From the NCBI RefSeq assembly GCF_026222555.1, contig NZ_CP098511.1, positions 4,367,523 to 4,431,522 on the forward strand: 64,000 nt of DNA, written 5' to 3'. Shown here in pieces: positions 29,158 to 37,730 of the stretch (position 1 is the stretch's first letter; the number at the start of each line of letters is the position of its first letter). Below the pieces are notes generated by a model. That model was not told the DNA's origin, ran no database searches, and saw only the letters and a list, made by a program, of their open reading frames with translations. The DNA is from Aquimarina sp. ERC-38. GTDB lineage: Bacteria > Bacteroidota > Bacteroidia > Flavobacteriales > Flavobacteriaceae. Position numbers and translations under genes: made by a program.

Positions 29158-29930
29158 AAACATCTCGTTATCAAATAAACGGAATGACTTGTACTTCTTG
29201 TAAATCACAAGTTGAATCCTATTTGAAGTCTTTGCCGGGGGTTCAAGACGTTGAAGTTAGCTTGGAGAGCAAGCTCGCCAAAATTATCTCAACTGCACCG
29301 GTAAAAATTACAGAAGTACAAAAGGTTTTACCTGCTAAATACAAAGTAAGTGATCATTTTATTTCCGAATCTGATACTAGTTCATTACTAGAAAAGGATG
29401 TATTGATAACCTCAAAAAAGGATGAGAACTTCAAAGGGGTTCAAACAGAAGATGCTACAAGCAAGATCAAGCAACTAAAACCCCTTTTACTGATTTTCTT
29501 TTATCTAATAATGGCAACGCTGTTTATTAATCGGAATAGTTTATTTGTTGGAGAAATGATGTTGGACTTTATGGGACTTTTCTTCATTGTTTTTAGTTTT
29601 TTCAAAATATTAGATATTGAAGGATTTAAAGAAAGCTTTTCCATGTACGATCCACTAGCAAAGAAGCTGGATATCTACGGGTTTATTTATCCATTTTTAG
29701 AAATTGGATTAGGAGTTTGTTTTTTAACCCGAAATTACCTCACTCCTACGCTTATCATCACCCTTTTTATCTTAGGTATTACTACGGTTGGAGTTATGAG
29801 TACGTTGTTAAATAAGAAGAAAATTCAATGTGCTTGTTTAGGTACTGCGCTAAACCTTCCTATGACAGAAGCTACTTTTATTGAAAACACAATAATGATC
29901 GTAATGGCAGTTAGTATGCTTTTGTTATAA
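29154..29930 (+). CDS. HMA domain fused to MauE-like membrane domain
   Basis: The 258-aa protein has an N-terminal cytoplasmic-or-periplasmic HMA domain with the textbook GMTCTSCKSQVESYLKSLPG (CxxC at about 14-17), a linker, and then four or more membrane helices (LLLIFFYLIMATLFI, FMGLFFIVFSFFKIL, YGFIYPFLEIGLGVCFL, IITLFILGITTVGVM). The loop KKIQCACLG before the last helix holds a CxC pair, as in MauE/DoxX-type redox-associated membrane proteins. This combination of metal-binding and thiol-redox modules suggests metal transport or reduction at the inner membrane. It is the last gene of the cluster; the two 4-bp overlaps mean that the three genes from 27656 are tightly coupled. Confidence 0.88.
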   Translation: MKTSRYQINGMTCTSCKSQVESYLKSLPGVQDVEVSLESKLAKIISTAPVKITEVQKVLPAKYKVSDHFISESDTSSLLEKDVLITSKKDENFKGVQTEDATSKIKQLKPLLLIFFYLIMATLFINRNSLFVGEMMLDFMGLFFIVFSFFKILDIEGFKESFSMYDPLAKKLDIYGFIYPFLEIGLGVCFLTRNYLTPTLIITLFILGITTVGVMSTLLNKKKIQCACLGTALNLPMTEATFIENTIMIVMAVSMLLL

Positions 29931-30537
29931 AGAAATTACGAAAAAGGGAACGTTAGGTTGTAAGATAATTGAATAAGAAAGTTTGCTGAAGATATATTGT
30001 AAGGGTTTGAAAATATAATGTACAATTCAGTTTCTATGACAATTATAAATTAAAAGTGTAATAAGTTTTATTGATGATAAGTGCTAGAGCTAGAGGTATA
30101 ACTTTACTTCTTATTGTATTTGAGATACTTATTTTGTTCTTACCCTCCGTTAGTTTCTTTTCATAGTAAACCTTTAGCGAACTTTCTATAAGCCTTACTG
30201 AATATATATATATATATATATCATTCATTTGGATTAGGGTTTAAGTTCCATATCTGCCACCCTAAAGACCCCTATGTTGGTCTTTAGGCTAGTTCAAGAT
30301 GCTTCTAAAGTATACAACATTAGCAATACAAATTGGTCCGTACGGGTTCAAAATTTTGGTAAAACCTATTTATCTTACCAAGCAACCACTATATCACTAC
30401 CTTGCCTCACAACCATACCTCTTTTATCCTTTCCACATGCTCCTTTAAAGTATGGTGAACGTGTGAATTTCAATATAAATACATTAAAGGTTCTACAAAC
30501 CTAAATGAGATAAAAATTACCTTAGGAATAAAAAACA
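29931..30537. other. Long intergenic region between the metal cluster and the PAP2 gene
   Basis: This stretch of 607 bp contains an (AT)10 run at 30202-30221. A 76-codon frame at 30274-30504 has no recognisable protein features. No tRNA or other structured RNA was recognised. The GC-richer patch around 30255-30290 (CCACCCTAAAGACC, then GGTCTTTAGG) contains a short imperfect inverted repeat that could be a terminator-like hairpin. Confidence 0.4.
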
Positions 30538-31119
30538 TTAAACCGGTTCGTTCTTTAAACTATACTTTTCTAATAAAAGGTGATGTAGTTTATATGCTAA
30601 AAATCCTAATAAACTACCAACTACCATACCAGTGAGGATGTCTAATGGATAATGTACACCTACGTAAATACGGCTATAGCTCACTACAATTGCCCAGATT
30701 AACATTAACGGAATGATAAAACTTAAACGCTTACGTAGAACTAGTATGGTAAAAATTGCCAATGCAAAGGAATTAGTTGCATGACCCGAAAAATAACCAA
30801 ACCTACCGCAACGAGGTGCAATAAAACGGGTAAAGTCTGCTACTCCTTCTGCCCTGCAAGGTCGGGGACGTTGAAAAATGACGTATTTAAAAAGATTTGC
30901 CAGTTGATCGGAAGTAACTATAAGTAACGCAACTAACACTAAGGTCATCACCGTTCCTTTAATTCCCAAAAATCGATAAAAAATCAACAGCAGTATAAAG
31001 TATAGTGGAATCTGATAAAATTTTTCGGTCATAAATAACCAAAAACCATCCCAAGCCGGACTTCCTAAATTGTTCAGATAGATAAATAAATCTTTATCCA
31101 GTTGGATAAGTTCTTCCAT
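30538..31119 (-). CDS. PAP2-family membrane phosphatase
   Basis: The 193-aa inner-membrane protein has the three phosphatase signature motifs in order: KYVIFQRPRPC (K-x6-RP), YFSGHATNSFALA (PSGH-type with SGH) and SRIYVGVHYPLDILTG (SR-x5-H-x3-D). Together these form the lipid-phosphate phosphatase site, acting on phosphatidic acid, undecaprenyl pyrophosphate or similar lipids. Five to six membrane helices are visible. It is 33 bp downstream of the next (minus-strand) gene, so the three genes from 32542 to 30538 could share transcripts. Confidence 0.9.
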   Translation of the reverse strand: MEELIQLDKDLFIYLNNLGSPAWDGFWLFMTEKFYQIPLYFILLLIFYRFLGIKGTVMTLVLVALLIVTSDQLANLFKYVIFQRPRPCRAEGVADFTRFIAPRCGRFGYFSGHATNSFALAIFTILVLRKRLSFIIPLMLIWAIVVSYSRIYVGVHYPLDILTGMVVGSLLGFLAYKLHHLLLEKYSLKNEPV

Positions 31120-31152
31120 AGAGACAATTTTTACATGATAGAATCTAAAACT

Positions 31153-31380
31153 TTAATCTTCATACCTAGATATCTCACGATCATAAAATTTATTGGCCTC
31201 TCGGATCAGACCTTCTGCTTCACTTTCTAATTCTTTCTGGTCATGTTGGTCAAACTCTTCCAACCATTCTACGTCGTCATTTTCAAGGTTGATAATAAAA
31301 CGGGGAAACTCCGTATGCACTACAAAAATAGCATCGGGATAATCCGTATTGTCCCCCAGTAAGAATTTTGGAAATTCCAT
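31153..31380 (-). CDS. Small acidic conserved protein of unknown function
   Basis: The 75-aa product is strongly acidic (DDVEWLEEFDQHDQKELESE) with an N-terminal beta-like stretch (FPRFIINLE). It has no signal peptide, so it is probably cytosolic. I recognise it only as a small protein of a kind found beside housekeeping genes in Flavobacteria; its function is unknown. It lies between the PAP2 and OmpA-like genes on the same strand, 33 bp upstream of the former. Confidence 0.75.
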   Translation of the reverse strand: MEFPKFLLGDNTDYPDAIFVVHTEFPRFIINLENDDVEWLEEFDQHDQKELESEAEGLIREANKFYDREISRYED

Positions 31381-31477
31381 AGTTATAAATTTTTGTCACT
31401 AGTTTGATTCTTAGCTCAAAATAAAGGTCAAAAGTATAACTCTAGAATCAATTACCCAAGGTATCTTTCTATTTGAT

Positions 31478-32542
31478 TTATTCAATGATGATCTGAACCC
31501 TGGCATTAGAACCAGGTTCTTCCAGTTCGCCTTCTTCCAGTTCTTTTGGTTCTGTATTTGCAACTCCCACAGCTTCAATAATGGTTTCATCAATACCATT
31601 TTCAATCAAATATTCTCTTACGTAATCCGCACGGGTATCTGCAATAATTTCGTTTTCAAAATCAATACTGGTATCATTCGCATGTCCAATAATTTTGATG
31701 CTATCAATTTTAAAAATTTTCATGTATTGGAGGTAAGAGTCCAGCGCAGTTTTAATTTCCTCATACACTTCGGTTTCTCCGATAAGGTAATCGATATCTT
31801 TAAAATCCAATGCCATATTACAAATATCATCTTCTACCAGGTTTTCTACTTTTTGTAATTCCCTCAACTCCAGATCGTCTACAAAGTAATAAGCATCTCT
31901 AAAATCCCCTCCTTTTATACCTTTACCCTTCGGGCTATTAGAAAAATAACCGATAGACACGTATTTCTCAGTACCTTTTGCTTTATATACCCCACATACT
32001 TTAGTCCAACCCTGAGTATCGCAAAGCAGTTCGGGAGAAGTAATGTGTAGGTTAAACTTGGATGTTTCCGTAATCCTAGGAACAATAGCCGTAAAATAAG
32101 GTCCGATGGATGAAGTGCACGAATTAGAGATACCTTCGGATAAAGAAACATACATATGAAAATAGTAGTAGGTTCCTGCTTTTAAAGGAGCTGTTAATGG
32201 AGCTATAATACCTTCTTTAGAAGCATTTCCTGCTACAAAGAAACCTACTTTACCTTCGCCGGTACGAGGTTCCTGAGGGCCAAATTGATTCAAAAATTTA
32301 GGTGCCTTATGAGCAAAGTCTACTTCAGCTAAAAAAGGATGATAGGCGTCCGGCGAATTAGTCAGGGCTTTCCAATCGGACATAATTCCGAAATTCCGCA
32401 TCTGATGAGTTAGTTTTTTAACTGCAACATTGGTTTCTTCAAAACTGGGGTTGGGAATTAAGTTTTGAGAGTAAATACTATTTATTTTTATAAAAAGAAC
32501 ACAGTTTATAAAAAGTAGCAGGCTAAATTTTGGGATTTTCAT
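31478..32542 (-). CDS. OmpA-family cell-envelope protein
   Basis: The 354-aa product has a signal peptide (FSLLLFINCVLFIKINSIYSQ). The N-terminal ~220 residues start NLIPNPSFEE, the opening common in Bacteroidota jelly-roll or carbohydrate-binding modules, and contain a Cys pair. The C-terminal domain (about 235-354) is OmpA-like, with the peptidoglycan-binding motif IKIIGHANDTSIDFENEIIADTRADYVREYL, and ends SNARVQIIIE (the usual NRRVEI-type ending). It links the outer membrane to peptidoglycan, here combined with a surface-type module. It is upstream of the small acidic gene. Confidence 0.88.
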   Translation of the reverse strand: MKIPKFSLLLFINCVLFIKINSIYSQNLIPNPSFEETNVAVKKLTHQMRNFGIMSDWKALTNSPDAYHPFLAEVDFAHKAPKFLNQFGPQEPRTGEGKVGFFVAGNASKEGIIAPLTAPLKAGTYYYFHMYVSLSEGISNSCTSSIGPYFTAIVPRITETSKFNLHITSPELLCDTQGWTKVCGVYKAKGTEKYVSIGYFSNSPKGKGIKGGDFRDAYYFVDDLELRELQKVENLVEDDICNMALDFKDIDYLIGETEVYEEIKTALDSYLQYMKIFKIDSIKIIGHANDTSIDFENEIIADTRADYVREYLIENGIDETIIEAVGVANTEPKELEEGELEEPGSNARVQIIIE

Positions 32543-32654
32543 GGTTTTGTACTTAGGTTATTTTTGAAATATAAATAAATTATCCCTTCTAACAAAGAAC
32601 TCTATCGTATTGTTATACGAATGTAGTACCGGGTTCTAAATTATCCCTATCTGA

Positions 32655-34022
32655 TTATTTGCTTAACATTTTTGACAGAGTATTAAAACGATATATTAAT
32701 AAAATTGCCGAAACACTAAGGCCTGCTAGTAAACCTATCCATATCCCCAGGCTTTTATAGGAGGTGTATAGGCCCAGGTAAAAACTAATTGGAAAACCAA
32801 CCAACCAATAGGCAATAAAGGTAATTAGTGTTGGAATTTTTACATCTTGTAATCCCCTTAAGGCTCCCAAAGCAACTACTTGCAATCCGTCACTAATTTG
32901 AAATAAAGCGGAAACTAGTAGCAACTGAGAAGCCATGGTCACCACCTCTTTAATATCATTAATCTCTGCCATATTTGATTTATCAAGATACAACCAGGGT
33001 AAAAGGGAATGAAATACTACAAAAAACAAAGCAAAAACAATTGCAATTACAAAAGTTAGTATAAATACCGAGTGTGCAATACGCCTTAGTTCATGGTACG
33101 CCTTTAATCCTTTTTGATTCCCAACCCTAACCATAGAAGCGACGCTTAGCCCCATAAATACCATAAAAGTCATCGAACTTAGGTTTAAAGCTATCTGATT
33201 CGCCGCCTGGACATTTTTCCCCAGAATTCCGGATAACCAGATGGCTGCGGTGAAAATGGCTACTTCAAAAAACATCTGTAATGCAGAAGGGAATCCTAGC
33301 TTTATAATTTTATAGAATACACTTTTCTTAAGTACCCAGATTTTAATATGGGTCACATACCTTTGTGATTTCTCATGCGTACTCATAAACTTCCAGAGCA
33401 ATAACAACATTAGGAAACGAGCAATTAATGTTCCGATAGCTGCTCCGACAATGCCCAACTTTGGAAAACCGAAAGTACCGAATATCAAAAGGTAATTAAA
33501 GATAACATTTAATATATTCGCAATAACCGTAGCATACATAGGGGGTTTAGTCATCGATAATCCATCCGAAAATTGTTTAAATGCTTGAAAAATAATCAAG
33601 GGAATTAATGAAAAAGCTACAATGTCTAGGTAAGGACTTGCCAGTATAACTACTTCTTCCGGTTGCTTCATATAATAAAGTAGCGGTTTTGCTATAAAAA
33701 CCAACAAAAAAAGAAAAACTCCTAAAATGCTACAAAGCCATAATCCGTGTTTAAAATAAGACTTTCCGTTTTTAAAATTCTGTTCTCCGTCAGCTTCTGC
33801 GACCAGCGGGGTGATCGCTGTAGAAAAACCAATACCTACGGACATGGCAATAAATATAAAACTGTTTCCCAGAGAAACTGCGGCCAACTCTGCGGTACCT
33901 AATTGTCCCACCATAATGTTATCAGCTAAAGCGACCAGGGTATGTGCAATCATACCCATCATGACCGGTGCAGCCAGGGAAAGATTATATTTAAACTCTT
34001 TAGTATAATTTGATAAAGTCAT
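32655..34022 (-). CDS. MATE-family efflux transporter (NorM type)
   Basis: The 455-aa integral membrane protein with twelve predicted helices has the two MATE halves. Conserved features are PVMMGMIAHTLVALADNIMVGQLG in the first helix pair, ITPLVAEADGEQN, and the second-half equivalents SVASMVRVGNQKG and LQVVALGALRGLQDVKIP. Such proteins exchange Na+ or H+ for cationic drugs or metabolites; the substrate cannot be read. A terminator (34057-34090) lies just upstream, between a candidate small RNA or leader and the start codon. Confidence 0.93.
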   Translation of the reverse strand: MTLSNYTKEFKYNLSLAAPVMMGMIAHTLVALADNIMVGQLGTAELAAVSLGNSFIFIAMSVGIGFSTAITPLVAEADGEQNFKNGKSYFKHGLWLCSILGVFLFLLVFIAKPLLYYMKQPEEVVILASPYLDIVAFSLIPLIIFQAFKQFSDGLSMTKPPMYATVIANILNVIFNYLLIFGTFGFPKLGIVGAAIGTLIARFLMLLLLWKFMSTHEKSQRYVTHIKIWVLKKSVFYKIIKLGFPSALQMFFEVAIFTAAIWLSGILGKNVQAANQIALNLSSMTFMVFMGLSVASMVRVGNQKGLKAYHELRRIAHSVFILTFVIAIVFALFFVVFHSLLPWLYLDKSNMAEINDIKEVVTMASQLLLVSALFQISDGLQVVALGALRGLQDVKIPTLITFIAYWLVGFPISFYLGLYTSYKSLGIWIGLLAGLSVSAILLIYRFNTLSKMLSK

Positions 34023-34056
34023 AATTCCGGTAAAGATACAGATACCACCAGAACGA

Positions 34057-34090
34057 AAAAAAGACCGTCTTGCATAAAACGGTCTTTTTT
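34057..34090 (-). terminator. Rho-independent terminator upstream of the MATE gene
   Basis: A 12-bp stem (AAAAAAGACCGT / ACGGTCTTTTTT) with a 10-nt loop and T runs on both strands. It lies 370 bp past the stop of the gene ending at 34460 and 35 bp before the MATE start, so it ends either a long 3' region or a separate short RNA. Confidence 0.85.
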
Positions 34091-34205
34091 AAAGTGAGTT
34101 GTTTGAGTTTGTAGTGTCGTACGATAGAGTTAGTATCATACGACCGTGTGTAAAGTAGTTAAAATGAAGTGAGTTATTTTGTTAAATATATTGTTATTTT
34201 TCGTT
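34057..34205 (-). ncRNA. Possible small RNA or attenuator leader
   Basis: On the minus strand a TATATTTG element (34209-34216) is followed, inside about 150 nt, by an 11-bp hairpin with one mismatch (34116-34126 / 34134-34144, GTCGTACGATA against TATCATACGAC) and then the terminator at 34057-34090. No ORF is contained. The minus-33 TTG is not at the consensus spacing. This may be a small RNA, the untranslated end of the upstream gene, or a transcription attenuator for the MATE gene. Confidence 0.35.
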
Positions 34206-34331
34206 AAACAAATATAATTTATGCAGGGATCAGATTATCAGTAAAAACATTATTTATACCCTACAAACTAGAATTCGTAAACAACCATAAAGAATTCGAT
34301 ATTAAAAAATAAATAAAGTGGTTAAAAATCA

Positions 34332-34345
34332 CGCAAACGTTTGCG
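34332..34345. promoter_or_regulatory. LacI-type operator-like palindrome
   Basis: CGCAAACGTTTGCG is a perfect 14-bp palindrome with the central CG step seen in binding sites of LacI/GalR-family regulators. It lies between the kinase-like gene and the MATE gene, and no LacI-type regulator or sugar gene is nearby in the window. Confidence 0.4.
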
Positions 34346-34459
34346 CATAAGTGGTAATTTTCGTCCTAATTCTATCAAATTAACAGTTACAACACCATTA
34401 ATAAAATATCCAGAAAAATTTAGTAGGCAATAATGTAAAACTGTCACGGCTTCAATACG

Positions 34460-35527
34460 TTATTGACTCAGTAAACGTTTCATATTTACATTTTCATAAT
34501 TACGTTTTACAAATTCCAAAGCGGTTTTTAACACTTCCCCCATAGACCTACTACGCCTGAATTTTAAATCCAGAGTAAAATCATAAAGATGTTTTTTTAA
34601 TTCGTCCACATTCTCTTTAGTAGAAATATGATCTTTACACATACATCGGATCAAACTTTCATAACGGGAACGAGAATTGATAATCCGTTTTGCTAATACC
34701 GATCGCTCTTCTTTTTTATATTGCTCGATAGAATTAGGTTCTAGCCGGTTCATTACGATACTAACCATGTCAAAATTTTCTTTAAAAAATTGAGGTTGAT
34801 ACACTTTCAATTTTCCTTCATAACACTGCTGATCAAAGTCGATTGCCCTTATTTTGTAGTCTACATTTTCAAAATCATGAGTAGGAATCACCACATAGTT
34901 ATAAGATCGCATATCTCCCAGCAAACGCATTTGGCACCGCTCGTTAAATTTGACAAACTCCTTGGCAATTTGTGCTTTTGCCTGATCATTTAATTGAAGT
35001 AAAAATTCTTTAATAAATTCATCCCCCGGGATTCCGGCAATATGCTCTTCTATAAGCGTATCTTTAAAAACTAGAAAGTTAATCCGATTGGGAGAAAGCA
35101 TGTGTTCCAGTTCCAATCCGTAAATTCGGGAAGCATCCGCTTTTTTAACGTAAATATAAGTGTAGTTATCATTTAGAATATTTCTAATCTTAATTCTAAA
35201 AGGCTTAGAATTGCCAAAAGTACAATAATCAATAGCATCAATATTTAGAAATTCAATAGCATCCTCATTCCCATCAGAATGTAAAATAGTATACGCTTTT
35301 TTTAAACTTAATATGATTTCAGGACGTTCGTGTTCTTCATAATACACCCTGACCCAAAGTGTATCATCATCATTAAGATCATATACCGCTACAGAACCGG
35401 AAAACCGTAATAAATCCTCATAAAAAACCGGGATTTTAATTTTACGGTTACACTCCTTTAAATACGTATCTAATAAATCATTAATAGGATACGTGGGTTT
35501 CTTTTTGGACATTAACTTCTCCTCCAT
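34460..35527 (-). CDS. Uncharacterised protein with a kinase-like motif order
   Basis: The 355-aa cytosolic protein (no signal or membrane helix) is not a family I can name. Features seen in order: TYIYVKKADASRIYGLELEHML (a strand with Lys, then a helix with Glu, like the kinase beta-3 Lys and alpha-C Glu); FLVFKDTLIEEHIAGIPGDE, hinge-like; LLGDMRSYNYVVIP near 206, similar to the GDxxxxN catalytic loop of APH/HipA-type kinases; and KIRAIDFDQQCYEG near 225-238, similar to the DFG-type metal site. If real, it would be a distant kinase fold. The first in-frame ATG is used; MSKKK at residue 6 is another possible start. Confidence 0.8.
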   Translation of the reverse strand: MEEKLMSKKKPTYPINDLLDTYLKECNRKIKIPVFYEDLLRFSGSVAVYDLNDDDTLWVRVYYEEHERPEIILSLKKAYTILHSDGNEDAIEFLNIDAIDYCTFGNSKPFRIKIRNILNDNYTYIYVKKADASRIYGLELEHMLSPNRINFLVFKDTLIEEHIAGIPGDEFIKEFLLQLNDQAKAQIAKEFVKFNERCQMRLLGDMRSYNYVVIPTHDFENVDYKIRAIDFDQQCYEGKLKVYQPQFFKENFDMVSIVMNRLEPNSIEQYKKEERSVLAKRIINSRSRYESLIRCMCKDHISTKENVDELKKHLYDFTLDLKFRRSRSMGEVLKTALEFVKRNYENVNMKRLLSQ

Positions 35528-35642
35528 AGTTTAAAAATACATAATAATACTTCCCTTTTTCATCAGTTAAGCAGAAATATCTGTGTTTCATCTAAAAATC
35601 CCGCAGAACTAAAATCTTTTAAAATAAATGTCGTTACTTTAT

Positions 35643-35666
35643 ACTATATCCCCCCTGCGATATAGT
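35643..35666. promoter_or_regulatory. Inverted repeat in front of the M28 peptidase gene
   Basis: A perfect 8-bp inverted repeat (ACTATATC / GATATAGT) encloses an 8-nt C-rich loop, 31 bp before the start codon. It could be an operator or a 5'-leader hairpin. Confidence 0.3.
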
Positions 35667-35696
35667 TTATTAACCACCTTAAATTTCAGTTAAAAA

Positions 35697-37175
35697 ATGA
35701 AAAATTCATTTATTTTAACAGCACTCTTCGTATGGTTTTATGGGAGTATGATTGCACAACATCAAGAAGATTCATTTTACGCAACCATGTCCCTTTCGGA
35801 TGCAAAAGAATTAAAGAAAAAACATCCTTCAGAAATTAATATTATCAGTAAAAAAAGAAATGAAGCCGCTGTTCTACTTACTGATCTGGGAGGACATTTG
35901 TTACATGAACAGATATTAGTACATGGTCCGGGTTATATCTATGCAACTTCAGAAGATGAAGCTATAAAGGCTATTCAGCAATCCTATATTCAAAAGGTTA
36001 AAAATGTAGCTGACTATACCATTACAGAAGATGCTACGGTTCAAAAGGTATTACCAATTATCAATGTAGATAGTATTACCAATCATATTAAAGAACTGGA
36101 AGCTTTTGGAAACCGATACCATACTTCTCCGTCCGGAAAACAATCTGCCCTGGATTTAAAAATAAAATGGGAACAAATAGCCGCTGCTTATAATCGAGAT
36201 GATGTTTCAGTACGCTTGTATGATCATGAGCGTACCCCTATGCCATCCGTAATTATGACTATTGAAGGAACCGAACTTCCTGATCAGATCGTAGTGGTAG
36301 GAGGGCATTTGGATTCTACTTCAAGACACCTAACAGACCGTGATGATCCAAATTCAAGAATTGCCCCGGGTGCTGATGATGATGCTTCCGGTATCGCTAC
36401 CATTACAGAATCTGCAAGAGCTTTATTCGAAATTGGTTTTAAACCCAAACGAACCATTGAGATCATGGCATATGCCGCCGAAGAAATTGGGCTGGTTGGC
36501 TCTAAAGAAATAGCGAGTGCTTATGATGCACAAAATAAAAATGTAATTGCAGTAGGCCAGTTTGATATGACTTTATACAACGGTTCTGCAAAAGATATTC
36601 ATTTTGTAGAAGATAAGGGAGTAACAGATGTAGAACTTACTGATTTTTTTGAAAGTTTGCTGGACTATTATAATAGCGAGGGAGCACATAAAATCACCTA
36701 TGGTTTTACAAGTTGCGGTTATGGTTGTTCTGATCACCACAGTTGGGGAACACAGGGGTTTAGAGCAGCCTTTCCTTTTGAAGCTAACTTTAGTAACTCT
36801 AATAACAATATCCATACTAAAAATGATACGTTTTCTTTAATTGGAACGGCTAACCATGCCGTAAAGTTTGCCAAGCTCTGTAGCGAATTTTTAATTGAGG
36901 TTGCCAAAGACAGTCGGAAAACCCTTGCTACTCCTTCTTATGAAAAGGACAACTATACCGTATTTGTACAGAATAAAGTATTATCCTATGAGCTAGATCA
37001 AAGTTTAAAAGTAGAACAATTGCAAATCTTTGACGTAAATGGAAAATTAGTATTTTCTTCTCAGCTAACTGATAATAATGGAACTATGTCTCTTACTGAC
37101 TTGGTTACCGGAGTTTATGTAGTATCTATCAAACTAACCAGTGAAAATACAATTACCAAGAAAATAGTGTTGTAA
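35697..37175 (+). CDS. Secreted M28-family zinc aminopeptidase with type IX secretion signal
   Basis: The 492-aa exported peptidase has a signal peptide (ILTALFVWFYGSMIAQ), a propeptide-like N-domain and an M28 catalytic domain with all five metal ligands visible: VVGGHLDST (His), APGADDDASG (bridging Asp), AYAAEEIG (catalytic Glu, Glu ligand), GQFDMT (Asp) and CSDHHSWG (His). The C-terminal ~75 residues (LQIFDVNGKLVFSSQL to VYVVSIKLTSENTITKKIVL) form the type A Por-secretion domain that sends proteins through the type IX system. It likely releases amino acids from peptides outside the cell, a scavenging function shared with the neighbouring metallopeptidases. Confidence 0.93.
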   Translation: MKNSFILTALFVWFYGSMIAQHQEDSFYATMSLSDAKELKKKHPSEINIISKKRNEAAVLLTDLGGHLLHEQILVHGPGYIYATSEDEAIKAIQQSYIQKVKNVADYTITEDATVQKVLPIINVDSITNHIKELEAFGNRYHTSPSGKQSALDLKIKWEQIAAAYNRDDVSVRLYDHERTPMPSVIMTIEGTELPDQIVVVGGHLDSTSRHLTDRDDPNSRIAPGADDDASGIATITESARALFEIGFKPKRTIEIMAYAAEEIGLVGSKEIASAYDAQNKNVIAVGQFDMTLYNGSAKDIHFVEDKGVTDVELTDFFESLLDYYNSEGAHKITYGFTSCGYGCSDHHSWGTQGFRAAFPFEANFSNSNNNIHTKNDTFSLIGTANHAVKFAKLCSEFLIEVAKDSRKTLATPSYEKDNYTVFVQNKVLSYELDQSLKVEQLQIFDVNGKLVFSSQLTDNNGTMSLTDLVTGVYVVSIKLTSENTITKKIVL

Positions 37176-37730
37176 CCTTCTACAGCGATCTGACTATTTA
37201 AAATTATTAGTGTCTGAAAAAGATTCAAAATCGCTATCGCTTCTGAAATCAGGAATCAGGAATAATTATTATAATATTGAAAATCAATATTATAATAATT
37301 ATTTACGTTAAAAAAAATTCACTTCAAAAAAGTAAAAAAGCAACCTCTAAATGCTTTAAAGTTTAGGAGCACCTAATTTTACTATGCTTTTTAAACTTTT
37401 ATTCAATATGACCAAACACTAAGAATCTTAAATTCTGCCATCTTTAAAAATTTTCTTTAGAAGAAAGATTGCATGTGCGTTTTTTATAAAAGAAAAAAGT
37501 TGCTAACACACTCACTAACTGAAACTTCATATTTTCTAGTTTTCAGTTAACTAAGGACTAATAAACTATTAATATTTTTAAAGAACTAACGTTCTTTAGC
37601 GGATAATTCTCGGTAAAATACCACACGTCAATAATATTCTGTTAATTTTAAAACATTTATTATCAATACTTTAACTTCCTAATAAAAATAAATTAAATTT
37701 AAGTTATCACTAATTTAAATTTAAGTATTT
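37176..37730. repeat. Intergenic copy of a diverged dispersed repeat with a perfect AT-rich palindrome
   Basis: 37205-37260 and 37313-37395 resemble the two halves of the repeat that the IS split at 16380-17952. Between them, 37261-37303 is a perfect 20-bp inverted repeat around AAA (AATAATTATTATAATATTGA and its complement). The rest, to 37730, is AT-rich without a supported gene. Confidence 0.45.

Noticed and set aside
30202..30221. (AT)10 run as an origin or regulatory element
   Set aside because: A simple dinucleotide run in AT-rich DNA; no clustered DnaA boxes or other origin features were seen.
30274..30504. 76-codon plus-strand frame in the gap before the PAP2 gene
   Set aside because: No homology-like motifs, no promoter, atypical composition and location in a non-coding stretch.
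31411..31605. 64-codon minus-strand frame inside the OmpA-like gene
   Set aside because: It overlaps the OmpA domain in a different frame; the OmpA frame has clear motifs.
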